Of a stretch of 64,000 nucleotides of DNA, positions 1 through 8,769 are shown piece after piece. Within the stretch, counting starts at the first letter, position 1; each line of letters begins with the position of its first letter. The notes beneath the pieces were generated by a model. That model was not told the origin of the DNA and ran no database searches. It worked only from the letters and a program-made list of their open reading frames with translations. Both the position numbers and the translations under genes were made by a program. This DNA comes from Aliivibrio sifiae (GTDB lineage: Bacteria > Pseudomonadota > Gammaproteobacteria > Enterobacterales > Vibrionaceae), in assembly GCF_002954715.1 (NCBI RefSeq), contig NZ_MSCP01000001.1, positions 1,706,118 to 1,770,117 on the forward strand, given 5' to 3'.

Positions 1-723
1 AACGAATACGGTCGTAACAGCAAAGGTGAAACCACTCAAAGTAACAAAATCATCAGTGTTGCGACAATTCAAAGTCAACTAGGTAGCCGCTTTAGAATCA
101 CAGGTTCTGGTTCACTCCAAGAATCTCAAGAACTTGCATTGCTACTACGTGCAGGCTCACTAACTGCGCCAGTCACTATCGTTGAAGAGCGTACTATTGG
201 TCCAACTCTTGGTGCTGAGAACATTCAAAATGGTTTTGCTGCTTTAGGCCTTGGTCTTGGCTTAACTCTGCTATTTATGGCGGTTTGGTATCGTCGTTTA
301 GGTTGGGTGGCGAACATTGCACTTGTCGGCAACATGGTGATGCTATTTGGTTTACTTGCGCTTATTCCGGGTGCGGTTCTTACTCTTCCGGGTATTGCAG
401 GTTTAGTATTAACGGTCGGTATGGCGGTTGATACCAACGTTCTAATATTTGAACGTATTAAAGATAAACAAAAAGAAGGTCGAACATTAGCGCAAGCAAT
501 TGATAGAGGCTTTAGTAGTGCATTTGGTACGATTTTCGATGCCAACTTCACCACAATGATTACCGCCGTGGTTCTTTACACTATCGGTAACGGCCCTATC
601 CAAGGCTTCGCATTAACTCTGGGCTTAGGTCTATTAACCAGTATGTTCACAGGCATCTTCGCTTCACGTGCCATTATCAATTTAGTTTGGGGTCGTGATT
701 CTCGTCATGATGTTAGGATTTAA
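1..723 (+). CDS. secD: Protein translocase subunit SecD, C-terminal part (5' truncated by window)
   Basis: The reading frame is open from base 1, so this is the last 240 residues of SecD, and the true start lies upstream of the window. SecD with SecF and YajC assists the SecYEG translocon in the inner membrane, using the proton gradient to pull exported proteins out on the periplasmic side. The visible part carries the end of the periplasmic domain followed by five to six hydrophobic segments. It includes the conserved SecD/RND stretch with VGMAVDTNVLIFERIK, whose acidic residue lies in a membrane helix. The stop is three bases before secF, so the two genes are co-transcribed. SecD identity is certain from the conserved core and the partner gene. 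Confidence 0.97.
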   Translation, partial: NEYGRNSKGETTQSNKIISVATIQSQLGSRFRITGSGSLQESQELALLLRAGSLTAPVTIVEERTIGPTLGAENIQNGFAALGLGLGLTLLFMAVWYRRLGWVANIALVGNMVMLFGLLALIPGAVLTLPGIAGLVLTVGMAVDTNVLIFERIKDKQKEGRTLAQAIDRGFSSAFGTIFDANFTTMITAVVLYTIGNGPIQGFALTLGLGLLTSMFTGIFASRAIINLVWGRDSRHDVRI

Positions 724-726
724 GTT

Positions 727-1626
727 ATGTTTATAAATATGAAAAATGCAACAAAATGGCGTCACATGACGAGTGTGGTTTCTATCGGTTTGATGATTTT
801 TGCATTATCAATGATAGCGATGAAAGGCCTTAACTGGGGTTTAGATTTCACTGGCGGTATCGTGAGTGAAGTTCAAATTGATAGCAAAATCACAAGCAGT
901 GAAATTGCTCCGTTATTAGATGCAAGCTTTAAGCAAGATGTGGCAGTGATTGCCTCTGGTGAGCCGGGTCGTTGGGTGTTGCGTTACGCGATTCCACCAA
1001 AAGGCGTTGAGCTTCCACCACTGACTGAAGTACTTGCTCCACTGCATTCAGAGGTTCAAGTGCTGAATACCAGTATTGTTGGTCCACAAGTAGGCCAAGA
1101 GCTAACTGAACAAGGCGGCATGGCGTTATTGGTGTCGGTTCTGGTTATCTTAGCGTACTTAAGCTACCGTTTTGAATGGCGTTTGGCTTCTGGCTCTTTG
1201 TTTGCCCTAACCCACGATATCGTGTTTGTGCTTGGTTTCTTTGCTGCCACTCAAATGGAGTTTAACTTAACCACCCTAGCCGCTATTTTAGCGATTTTAG
1301 GTTACTCGTTAAATGACTCGATTATCATTGCAGATAGAATTCGTGAGCTATTAATTGCCAAACCTGAGTTATCTATCCAAGAGGTCAATAACGAAGCGGT
1401 TGCTGCAACCTTCTCTCGTACTATGGTGACATCAGGAACAACCTTAATCACTGTTGGTTCTTTATGGTTATTAGGTGGCGGTCCACTAGAAGGCTTTGCG
1501 ATTGCGATGTTCATCGGTATCGTGACAGGTACTTGGTCTTCTATCTCAGTAGGTACAAGTCTACCTGAGTACTTTGGTTTGAATTCGGATCACTACAAAC
1601 CAAAACCTATTTCTGAAGAGCCGTAG
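727..1626 (+). CDS. secF: Protein translocase subunit SecF
   Basis: This 299-residue inner-membrane protein is the partner of SecD in the proton-driven SecDF accessory complex of the Sec translocon. It begins with a membrane helix (about residues 18-36), then the typical LNWGLDFTGG segment, a small periplasmic domain, and five further membrane helices from about residue 130. The conserved ILGYSLNDSIIIADRIRE region corresponds to the SecD membrane motif. Length is close to the usual 300-325 residues. An AGGA ribosome site at 715-718 sits eight bases before the ATG and overlaps the end of secD, consistent with translational coupling. It is the last gene of its operon; the following 280 bases have no gene. 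Confidence 0.97.
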   Translation: MFINMKNATKWRHMTSVVSIGLMIFALSMIAMKGLNWGLDFTGGIVSEVQIDSKITSSEIAPLLDASFKQDVAVIASGEPGRWVLRYAIPPKGVELPPLTEVLAPLHSEVQVLNTSIVGPQVGQELTEQGGMALLVSVLVILAYLSYRFEWRLASGSLFALTHDIVFVLGFFAATQMEFNLTTLAAILAILGYSLNDSIIIADRIRELLIAKPELSIQEVNNEAVAATFSRTMVTSGTTLITVGSLWLLGGGPLEGFAIAMFIGIVTGTWSSISVGTSLPEYFGLNSDHYKPKPISEEP

Positions 1627-1660
1627 AGATTGGTTTAGGTTTAGATAATAGACAGTAAAA

Positions 1661-1679
1661 AGCCGCAGGGAATGCGGCT
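1661..1679. terminator. Hairpin between convergent secF and gajB
   Basis: A perfect 7-bp stem, AGCCGCA/TGCGGCT, with a five-base loop lies 34 bases after the secF stop. Five A residues precede it, so it has a U-tract only when read on the minus strand. It could end transcription from both sides. The rest of 1627-1907 holds no recognisable gene. Confidence 0.5.
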
Positions 1680-1907
1680 GATGTTGGGGGATCTGGTTTA
1701 GGCTGGGTCCCTTTTTTGTGGGTGGAATGTAATTACTGGACAATAATGAGTTAGTAACTGTACTAAATGAACAAAAAATAGATAGCTTAAGTATGAAAAT
1801 TCAATAGGAAAAGACTCAAAACTAGCCACAAAAATTAATCAAAACAGCCCATAAACTTTTATCTCCAACAACACTAGCTAGCATTAGTTTAAGGTAGAAA
1901 AGTCTAT

Positions 1908-3770
1908 CTACATCATTTCAATTTCATCTTCCCTAAACCAACCAGACTCTAAACTCTTCCTCTTAACAGCTTCAGGATCTTTTGTATATGCAACGACAGC
2001 TAAGCTCTTTTCTGCCCTACTACATATCACATAAAATAACCTTCTAGTTCTTGATAGAACAGAGTCTTTACCTTCTGATTGATTTCGTATGTCCGTCTGG
2101 GACAACTCTTGAGCACCAAATAGTTTTTCATAGCGGAACAAAAATCCATTTGCACTATTATCGTCCATAATTGCCATAACACGCTCAAACTCTAACCCTT
2201 TAACCCCTTGATGTGTTCCATACCCTAACTCTTCATTAATATAAAGAGCATAGTTTTCCAAATGACTGATAGGAGCTAAAAAAGCCTGATTCCACGCAAT
2301 TGATCGTTTACTTAAATTCTCTTCTTCCTCGTCGTTTGTCTCGTCAGATGAACCTACAAGAAGAACATTTAGTTCATCAGGAATGTAAAGTAGCTTGCAA
2401 TCTTTTATCAAACGCAGAACCTGTGCTAAAGGAGGATCAAGTTTCGAGACTATGACTCTTACTTTATCAACTGACTTATCTGTATTTTTAAGAGTCAATA
2501 TTGGATCTAAGCAAAAATCCACGTTATTGGAGCTAATAACTCCAGAGTATTTTTTGATAATACTTGCAATAGCAAACTCATCTCGAACTCGAATTGCGTT
2601 AACAAGAGGTAACAAGCTATTGCACAAAAACCTTAAAGAAACATTTGTTCCGTTAAGTAAGGAATCTCTCAGACTGTCAACTGTTGCAAGTGGCAAATAA
2701 AACTTATCGAAGTTCCCCCTGATAGCTGCCATTGCATGTTCCAAAGTAAGAGCTTTTATCTTATTTGGTTCAAGCCAAAAAGAATCATCTGAAATAGCTG
2801 ACATCTTAGCTCTAATTGAAGCTTCTACATCTCGCTCACGCACAGTATCAGAATCAATAATAAACAACCTAACGATTCCAAGCGACGCTCCTGCTTTTGG
2901 CTCCTGCTTTTTCTTGTCATCCTCTTCGCGAATACTGTTAATTAACTCTATTACTCGCTGCGGACAGCGGTAATTTATCGTCTTTAATGGGGTCTTCCAA
3001 TCGTCAGGCAATGAGGATTCAAGATCATGTTTCCCTCCTCCATATATCCTTTGCATGAGATCTCCAAATAACCCAAGAGAAAACTTCGAACAATTCAAAC
3101 TTTGAGTTTGAATGAAAGCCTCCATGAGCTCTTTTCTAGTGTCCTGACTTTCATCTATTAAAAGTATGGGATACCTATTCGTAAGTATATTTTGGAGTAA
3201 CTGGCTCTCATTCAATAGAGTTGCAGTAATCTGTATCACTTCTTCATGAGAAACCGTACCTCTTTCGGCTCTATTACTTGTAGGCGAGTACGAAAATTTT
3301 TTAACCAATCGTAATTCGTCTAATCTCGTAACTTTAGACTCTCTTTTTCTAATATTTTGCTGAGCTGTCTTCCCGTTAATGTCTCTGGCTTTCGAGATTT
3401 TTAAGTTAAGATCCTCGATATCGGCACTAAGTTTTGTCTTAAGCCACCCTTTAATATCTTCTGTAAACGGTTTAATCATCTCCCAAACAAAGCTATGGAT
3501 TGTGGATACGTGAAACAATGGGTCATAAGACAAACGTCGTTGAATTTCGTTACACGCTGCATTGGTATATGTTATGACCCCGACCCGTTGACCATTTTGG
3601 ATAAGGCGACCTAAGTTGTTCTCTCGTATTTCTTGTAATACATTTACTAGAGTTCTAGTTTTACCAGAACCAGCACCAGCAAATAATAGAAAGCTCTTGG
3701 GGTTATCAAGGTTTAGATATCCGTAGATTTCATGATCGACCCCGATTAGGCTGTTAGGCTTACTCACCAA
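1908..3770 (-). CDS. gajB: UvrD-like helicase, Gabija GajB-like
   Basis: A 620-residue superfamily 1A helicase. Visible motifs are Walker A GAGSGKT (about 32-38), motif Ia TYTNAACNEI (about 67), Walker B LLIDESQD (about 202-209), motif III LGLFGDLMQRIYGG, motif V GTHQGVKGLEF (about 530) and motif VI RRLFYVICSRAEKSL near the C-terminus. Its 5' end overlaps gajA by 11 bases, so the two form one operon. In Gabija anti-phage systems GajB partners the OLD-family nuclease GajA; the complex senses nucleotide depletion and nicks or degrades DNA. The protein is longer than the well-studied GajB (about 500 residues), so a divergent subtype is possible. Helicase identity is secure; the Gabija assignment is inferred from the gene pair. 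Confidence 0.82.
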   Translation of the reverse strand: MVSKPNSLIGVDHEIYGYLNLDNPKSFLLFAGAGSGKTRTLVNVLQEIRENNLGRLIQNGQRVGVITYTNAACNEIQRRLSYDPLFHVSTIHSFVWEMIKPFTEDIKGWLKTKLSADIEDLNLKISKARDINGKTAQQNIRKRESKVTRLDELRLVKKFSYSPTSNRAERGTVSHEEVIQITATLLNESQLLQNILTNRYPILLIDESQDTRKELMEAFIQTQSLNCSKFSLGLFGDLMQRIYGGGKHDLESSLPDDWKTPLKTINYRCPQRVIELINSIREEDDKKKQEPKAGASLGIVRLFIIDSDTVRERDVEASIRAKMSAISDDSFWLEPNKIKALTLEHAMAAIRGNFDKFYLPLATVDSLRDSLLNGTNVSLRFLCNSLLPLVNAIRVRDEFAIASIIKKYSGVISSNNVDFCLDPILTLKNTDKSVDKVRVIVSKLDPPLAQVLRLIKDCKLLYIPDELNVLLVGSSDETNDEEEENLSKRSIAWNQAFLAPISHLENYALYINEELGYGTHQGVKGLEFERVMAIMDDNSANGFLFRYEKLFGAQELSQTDIRNQSEGKDSVLSRTRRLFYVICSRAEKSLAVVAYTKDPEAVKRKSLESGWFREDEIEMM

Positions 3771-5994
3771 TCATTTCCTCCATAATTTTAGAGGCTTGAT
3801 TTTCTGGTACCCATGTATAGTCTAAGCTCATCGTCTCTAGCTCACTCTCTAGCCAAACTAGCCCCTCGCTTATGTACTCTGGGACAAGCAGCTCGTTAGG
3901 TTCAACATCAAACAGTAGGTCTAAAGCCATTTTTGCTTTCTCTCCATCGAGAGCTTTATACATAGCATTGCAACAAGCATTTAGTGTTGTCATTTTTGTA
4001 GCTAAATGCATTTTCTTTACCATTCCAGTTGAGTTTCTTAGCGTCTTAAAGAGCTCGAAGTTCGTCAGAGCTACTGCATCTTCGAACGTATAAGGAATAA
4101 CTTCTTTCGTCGTTCTCGCATTCGGCGTGAATTTAGTCTGAATACCATATTGGAAAGATACGCGAACGTTACCTTGAACTTTTCGCTCAGGCGGTAGGTC
4201 AAGCAGGTCATCCAAAGTCAACTTACTAAAATCAAACCAAGTTTTTAGTGTTTCACTGCCAAACTCTAAAGAAGCCCCTCTTTTCGGGCGTGCTTTATTT
4301 CTTAGAGAGTCACACGCATCAGTATCGGTAATGACTAATGTTGGTAAACCTAGTAGTTCAATTAGAGGACGTAATCTTTGCGCATGAGCACCACCAATTT
4401 CCAATATTGAAATATAGCTTCGTCTCAAATCCTTATGATGGTTGGAAATGAAATGTGGTAGAAGCATCCGTTCCGCAGCCCCCTCTACCAAAATCACCCC
4501 ATTAGCAAAGAACAAGTCGCAATGAGTTGTCTTTAGATACCTTGAAACAAATTTGTTCGTGGACGATACATCAGTTTCACTTTTCTTCTCGGAGGGAAAA
4601 ACTGTCGCAAGGTTCACCACTTCAGCCTGAGGAGTAGGTTGTTCTCTAGAAGCAGGTTTTCTTTTGAAATAGCGAAGGGATTCAAAACCTGCTTCATAAG
4701 CAACGTAGCTAGAGTGGGTACTAATAACCATTTGGGTCGTCAGATTATCTTCAACGGCTCCATATTCTCTGAGTACCTTATAGGCTTTACGAACAAAAAC
4801 CTGTTGTACTTGAGCATGAAGGTGAGCTTCTGGTTCTTCAACCAAAACTAAATGAATAGGTTCAATCGCCGCATCTTCTTCCGAACGCTTTTTGCCTATT
4901 TTTCCGACCTTCAACCAACGATCTCGGAAGGTAATCAACTGAAAAATTATATGGATCAAGTTTTTGTAACCCAATCCATTGTATTGCTCAGGAAGAGAAA
5001 ATGTATTGTCACCGAAATTCTGTTTTCTAACGTCAAAGATTACAGCAGCATCATGCTCTAAAGTATCGATCGGGTTCAACCTGCTCGATAGCTTAATATC
5101 AGGATCGGTAAACCCTGGATATCCAAGCTCCTTTATCTCGCCAAGAGTTTTTTCAAAGGCTTTATCCAATCGAGAATCAAACTCGATTTGAGCCTTTTCA
5201 ACTGCCTCTAACGCATCTAAATCTTCAGCCTCAGGCATATCAGATGGATTTAAATGACGCTTGTAGTATTCATTTAGCTGTGAAGATAGACTGCTAGCAG
5301 GCTTTCCTAAATCGGAGTGAGGGTCAGAAAAGCCTCTTTGCGCTTCAATTGTATCGACTCGAAAAATACCCTTAAATGGATCAGAATCAAAACAAATAGC
5401 GTCATTTGTAAGCGTTTGTGTTATATCTCTCTTAGCAGGGTCAAGTAAGAACGCTTTGATTTCAAATTCAACATGTAGTTTTTCCTTGAGATAATCTTTA
5501 AAGTCTCTTGGCCAAAGTGATAGTTGTTTCTCACCATTCACTTTAACTACAGCTTCACGCTCACGTACGTAATTTTCCCGTAAATTATCCAAATTTTTTG
5601 GCTGATATACCAAGCGAACCCCCAAAGGCTCGCCATTCCACTTCAACGTAGGTATCAAGTGAGAAACTCTCTGAACCTCACTAACGTCCGCTTCAATCCA
5701 AACATCCAACGACGGACAATAAGGTTGCCAATTTAATAAATCTAATCCAATAAAAGCACTTGTATCCTCATTCATCCATGATTGAGCAAATCTATTCAAA
5801 AATATCCAATTGCATAAAGTAAAATCTGTTGACGTTATTTTTTTCCCTTTATCTAGAAAACAAATCAACGCATCTGTCGCAGAAGTCTTTCCACTATTAT
5901 TTGCACCAACTAAAAGTGTTTGCTCCTCCGAAAAATCCACACGACAACGCTTTAATTTTCTAAAATTTTGAATATCTACAAAGCTAATTTTCAT
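3760..5994 (-). CDS. gajA: OLD-family ATP-dependent endonuclease, Gabija GajA-like
   Basis: A 744-residue protein with an N-terminal ABC/SMC-type ATPase and a C-terminal TOPRIM nuclease. The ATPase has P-loop GANNSGKTS (30-38), a signature-like segment near 334-346, Walker B LVLVEEPEAHLH (382-393) and the switch His in STHSSYVAYE (about 425-434). The TOPRIM part shows the metal-binding Glu in ILVEGAAERML (Glu504) and the acidic motif ITDTDA (555-560). This is the class 2 OLD arrangement, in which the nuclease is followed by a UvrD-like helicase, as here. Canonical GajA is about 580 residues, so roughly 160 extra residues need explaining, mostly in the middle and the C-terminal tail. No methylase or third defence gene is adjacent. 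Confidence 0.83.
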   Translation of the reverse strand: MKISFVDIQNFRKLKRCRVDFSEEQTLLVGANNSGKTSATDALICFLDKGKKITSTDFTLCNWIFLNRFAQSWMNEDTSAFIGLDLLNWQPYCPSLDVWIEADVSEVQRVSHLIPTLKWNGEPLGVRLVYQPKNLDNLRENYVREREAVVKVNGEKQLSLWPRDFKDYLKEKLHVEFEIKAFLLDPAKRDITQTLTNDAICFDSDPFKGIFRVDTIEAQRGFSDPHSDLGKPASSLSSQLNEYYKRHLNPSDMPEAEDLDALEAVEKAQIEFDSRLDKAFEKTLGEIKELGYPGFTDPDIKLSSRLNPIDTLEHDAAVIFDVRKQNFGDNTFSLPEQYNGLGYKNLIHIIFQLITFRDRWLKVGKIGKKRSEEDAAIEPIHLVLVEEPEAHLHAQVQQVFVRKAYKVLREYGAVEDNLTTQMVISTHSSYVAYEAGFESLRYFKRKPASREQPTPQAEVVNLATVFPSEKKSETDVSSTNKFVSRYLKTTHCDLFFANGVILVEGAAERMLLPHFISNHHKDLRRSYISILEIGGAHAQRLRPLIELLGLPTLVITDTDACDSLRNKARPKRGASLEFGSETLKTWFDFSKLTLDDLLDLPPERKVQGNVRVSFQYGIQTKFTPNARTTKEVIPYTFEDAVALTNFELFKTLRNSTGMVKKMHLATKMTTLNACCNAMYKALDGEKAKMALDLLFDVEPNELLVPEYISEGLVWLESELETMSLDYTWVPENQASKIMEEMIGE

Positions 5995-6130
5995 GAGTTT
6001 CTCATCAGGTTACCATTAAGCAATTATTTTAATATTAAATCGTATATACATTGTTGATCCATATATCAAATAAACTCAATAATTTTAATTTTAAGAATAG
6101 ACCAATTAAAAACTCATCATAACCAAACTT

Positions 6131-6340
6131 TCTACTCCCCCCAAAACATAACGAGTACTTCGACCACCCACCCCAGTTTTAACCAAACAACCAAGTTCAA
6201 CTAATTGCTAAATGGCCGAGATTATGTGGGCTTACTGACCTTTGCTACTTTATGATATTGAGAAGTATTAACCCCCTCTTCAAAATCCCCATCTAGTATT
6301 CGATTAAGCACTTTGACTTGCTCTTCTGTCAGCTTGGTTC
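6131..6340 (-). pseudogene. Decayed duplicate of the 3' end of fic
   Basis: These 210 bases closely match 6642-6850, the end of the intact fic gene, on the same strand. The translated copy retains most of the winged-helix tail (for example EEQVKVLNR and SQYHKVAKVSKPT). It then meets an in-frame TAA where the intact gene encodes Ala-Ser, followed by small insertions and deletions that shift the frame before the final LVELGCLVKT segment. No upstream Fic domain remains. It lies between gajA and fic, so it looks like a scar of a tandem duplication, or of an insertion that carried its own fic end. Confidence 0.85.
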
Positions 6341-6575
6341 AATGTATAACCGTCAATATTAGAACTTGCATTTACCAACCAGATCATCCAAGATCATTTT
6401 GTAGGTATATTGACCTACAAGGTAAGAGAGAGACTAAGTCGGATTGAAATATCCTCTCCTCCCGCTGACTAAAACAGCATTTTAAGCGAGTAATGTCGGG
6501 TTAGAGTGTATGTCGGTGACCATGCAAGACATGGTGTTAACTAGGTAATCCGGAATGATTTATGAAAATGAGAGA
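6341..6575. other. Gene-free spacer between fic remnant and fic
   Basis: I see no credible reading frame here. It is bounded by the decayed fic copy on the left and an orphan terminator-like hairpin on the right. It may be the trailing end of a lost plus-strand gene, since the hairpin has a T-run only in that direction. Bases 5995-6130, upstream of gajA, are AT-rich and would hold the gajA promoter, but no convincing -35/-10 pair stands out. Confidence 0.5.
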
Positions 6576-6606
6576 AAGCTCTGACAAAATCAGAGCTTCT
6601 TTTATG
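6576..6606 (+). terminator. Orphan rho-independent terminator
   Basis: A perfect 9-bp stem AAGCTCTGA/TCAGAGCTT with a CAAAA loop is followed by CTTTTAT on the plus strand. No plus-strand gene precedes it in the island, so it appears to be left over from a lost gene. It could also serve fic in reverse, although the minus-strand reading lacks a T-run. Confidence 0.6.
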
Positions 6607-6632
6607 TATTCAACTTTAGTAAGTCAACTCAT

Positions 6633-7736
6633 CTATGTTTTTACTCTCCCCAAAACATAACGAGTACTTCGACCACCCGCCCCTGTTTTAACCAAACAGC
6701 CAAGCTCAACTAACGTTGCTAAATGCCGAGATGCTGTGGGCTTACTGACCTTTGCAACTTTATGGTATTGAGAGGTGTTAATGCCCTCCTCAAAATCGCC
6801 ATCTAACATTCTATTAAGCACTTTGACTTGTTCTTCTGCCAGCTTGGTTTGATCAACCTTGCGCCAAAAGTTGGTTTTAAAAATCGTTCTGTCTATCTCG
6901 TTAAAAACTTCTGCAAACGTACTATCAAGAGTTTCAAAAAACCATTGTAGCCAAGCGGTAATATCTAGCTCCCCTTTTTGGGTTTGCTCTAAAATCTCAT
7001 AATAGCTTTTGCGGTTCGCCAAAATACCAACGGACATCGCATAGAATCGAACCGATTGATGCTCGGCTTGCGCTAATGCGAGATCCGTAAGTAGACGAGT
7101 GATTCTTCCATTACCATCATCAAGTGGATGAAGCGTCACAAACCATAAATACGTTATTGCCGCTCTTAATAGAGGATCTAAAGAAGCATCGCTTTTTGAT
7201 GTATTAAACCAATCAATAAACTGACTCAATTCAACATCAAGAATATCTCTACTTGGTGCTTCAAAATGGACAACAGGACGATCAATACGGCCTGATACCA
7301 CTTGCATAGGTACATCACCACGTAATTGCCCACCCACCACAGGATTAAACATGGTGTAGCCTTGAGGAAATAAACGACTATGCCAATGCAAAATACGATC
7401 GAGTGTTAAAGGCGTATCTAAGTTTTCTACCGCATCAAGCATGATCTCAGCAAGGCCATCAGTCTGCTCAGTAGTAGGAAAAGGTCTCTCTTCACTTAAT
7501 CCTAATTTATTCGCTAGCGAAGAACGCACCGAGAACGCATTTAACGTTTCACCTTCAATCGCGCTTGAATGGACAATATTGGCAAGTAACGTATCAAGCA
7601 TGGTTTTTTCTTGGTCTTGGCTCGTCATCTTCCCTAATAAAAGCCCTTGGTTAAATCTAACCGACCTTAATAACGGTTCAATAACGCGTTCATCCCAATA
7701 AAAGTGAGGCCATTTATCTTGCTGCCATATCCACAT
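6633..7736 (-). CDS. Fic family protein (DUF4172 N-terminus, winged-helix C-terminus)
   Basis: I place the start at the ATG at 7736 (367 residues, beginning MWIWQQ). It has an AGAGGAAGG ribosome site four bases upstream and matches the usual DUF4172 start; the in-frame GTG at 7775 lacks a better site. The N-terminal DUF4172 segment carries the inhibitory-helix motif SSAIEGE (57-63), typical of class II Fic proteins. The catalytic loop is HPLDDGNGRITR (203-214). Fic enzymes usually transfer AMP from ATP to a hydroxyl of a target protein. The C-terminal 70 residues look like a winged helix (QYHKVAKVSKPTASRHLATL), suggesting DNA binding or self-regulation. No antitoxin gene is adjacent; inhibition would be intramolecular. 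Target unknown. Confidence 0.9.
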   Translation of the reverse strand: MWIWQQDKWPHFYWDERVIEPLLRSVRFNQGLLLGKMTSQDQEKTMLDTLLANIVHSSAIEGETLNAFSVRSSLANKLGLSEERPFPTTEQTDGLAEIMLDAVENLDTPLTLDRILHWHSRLFPQGYTMFNPVVGGQLRGDVPMQVVSGRIDRPVVHFEAPSRDILDVELSQFIDWFNTSKSDASLDPLLRAAITYLWFVTLHPLDDGNGRITRLLTDLALAQAEHQSVRFYAMSVGILANRKSYYEILEQTQKGELDITAWLQWFFETLDSTFAEVFNEIDRTIFKTNFWRKVDQTKLAEEQVKVLNRMLDGDFEEGINTSQYHKVAKVSKPTASRHLATLVELGCLVKTGAGGRSTRYVLGRVKT

Positions 7737-8015
7737 AATGCCTTCCTCTGATCCAATTTCGCTTAATCTACTCACAGTATGATGCGAATAGCCCGCTTAT
7801 TCAAATCATTTTGCGATGCGATTAAGCACCCTATTCACATCAAAACGTGATTAGATTAGAGGTGCTATTCAACTCACGACAAGCCAAAGGTATTTCAAGT
7901 TGACCTAGTGAGAGCCCGAAAATGGCAGAGTATCACTGCCTTTATTCGCTAAACCTCTACTACGCACTCCCTTGATAGTGATACAATCTCCGCATCAGAA
8001 TTACCGAGAAACTCT

Positions 8016-8354
8016 ATGTATATTCATCATGTTAACGACATCGACTGGCTGGTGATTACCGCTTTTGAAGAACTGAAAACTATGTTTATCGAAGAAGCAG
8101 GTGCGATCCCTTCTTGCTTCTCTACCGCCAGTGAATTGAGCCTGATTGATCAAGCCAAGCGCACTTATGGATATTTGCCTACACTCAGCGGCGTAATCAC
8201 CGATACTGGCACATTTCAAAGTCAGAGTAATGAAGAAGATTTAAACCCACAGCTTGCCTGCCTAGTTGAGGGGCGTGGTCGAGTATTTATCTATCACGGC
8301 GGCTTTGTCGCTTTTGTGGATGACGAGCAAACCTTTATTACCCGAATGGACTGA
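8016..8354 (+). CDS. Conserved-looking hypothetical protein, 112 residues
   Basis: I do not recognise the family. The protein is soluble, with no signal peptide or membrane helix. It starts MYIHHVNDIDWLVITAFEEL and contains a segment suggesting a mixed alpha/beta fold (GRVFIYHGGFVAFVDDEQ). A GAGAAA purine run lies just upstream of the ATG, which supports translation. It is a single gene, convergent with the next one, and a hairpin lies between them. An overlapping minus-strand frame (8001-8219) is less plausible. Function cannot be stated. Confidence 0.65.
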   Translation: MYIHHVNDIDWLVITAFEELKTMFIEEAGAIPSCFSTASELSLIDQAKRTYGYLPTLSGVITDTGTFQSQSNEEDLNPQLACLVEGRGRVFIYHGGFVAFVDDEQTFITRMD

Positions 8355-8423
8355 AAATAGCGGTATCCCTAGACTTAAGTAAGCTATTCGTCACCCTGAC
8401 ACAGAGGGCAGACATTAGCTTTC

Positions 8424-8453
8424 AGGCTTTATATCAAACTGTATATAAAGCCT
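8424..8453. terminator. Hairpin between convergent small genes
   Basis: AGGCTTTATAT and TATATAAAGCCT form an imperfect stem of about 11 bp around a seven-base loop. It lies between the ends of the genes at 8016-8354 and 8464-8769. There is no long T-run on either strand, so termination strength is uncertain. Confidence 0.45.
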
Positions 8454-8463
8454 TTGATGACCA

Positions 8464-8769
8464 CTACTCGCGATTTTTCTGCGTATCGTAACTGATGTGT
8501 TTATCTACGTTCTTTAATTGAACCCCAACCTTATCAAACGCCTTTTGGATAGTTGCTGAAACATGAAGCGGATCTTCTCCCATTAAAAAGTGTGCTCTAT
8601 CTTGATCCGTTTCAAATACGCAGATAATTTTTAAGCTCTGTGGAAAAGAAGAATATTTGACCGTGTGAGTCACCCAAAGAAAACCCTCGTAGCCTTTTAA
8701 CGTATCTTCACAAACTTCGGTTAACACGTCTCTAATTTGATTTTCAATCTTCTTATCTGATTTACGCAT
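8464..8769 (-). CDS. Small conserved protein often labelled Fis-like
   Basis: A 101-residue soluble protein beginning MRKSDKKIENQIRDVLTEVCED. Proteins with this start recur in vibrios and shewanellas and are commonly annotated as Fis-family regulators. I see no Fis-type helix-turn-helix at the C-terminus, so I do not adopt that name. The middle (FLWVTHTVKYSSFPQSLKIICVFET) looks like a beta-rich core. It is monocistronic, convergent with the preceding gene. Function unknown. Confidence 0.7.
   Translation of the reverse strand: MRKSDKKIENQIRDVLTEVCEDTLKGYEGFLWVTHTVKYSSFPQSLKIICVFETDQDRAHFLMGEDPLHVSATIQKAFDKVGVQLKNVDKHISYDTQKNRE

Noticed and set aside
1661-1679. Hairpin after secF as a classic secF terminator
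   Set aside because: The plus strand has no T-run after the stem; only the minus-strand reading has U residues, so I kept it as an unassigned hairpin rather than a firm secF terminator.
1908-7736. Mobile element or prophage bounding the defence island
   Set aside because: I found no integrase, transposase, tRNA target or clear terminal repeat; the only repeat is the fic 3' duplication.
8464-8769. Fis-family DNA-binding regulator
   Set aside because: No Fis-like helix-turn-helix is visible at the C-terminus; the label appears to be a carried-over annotation.
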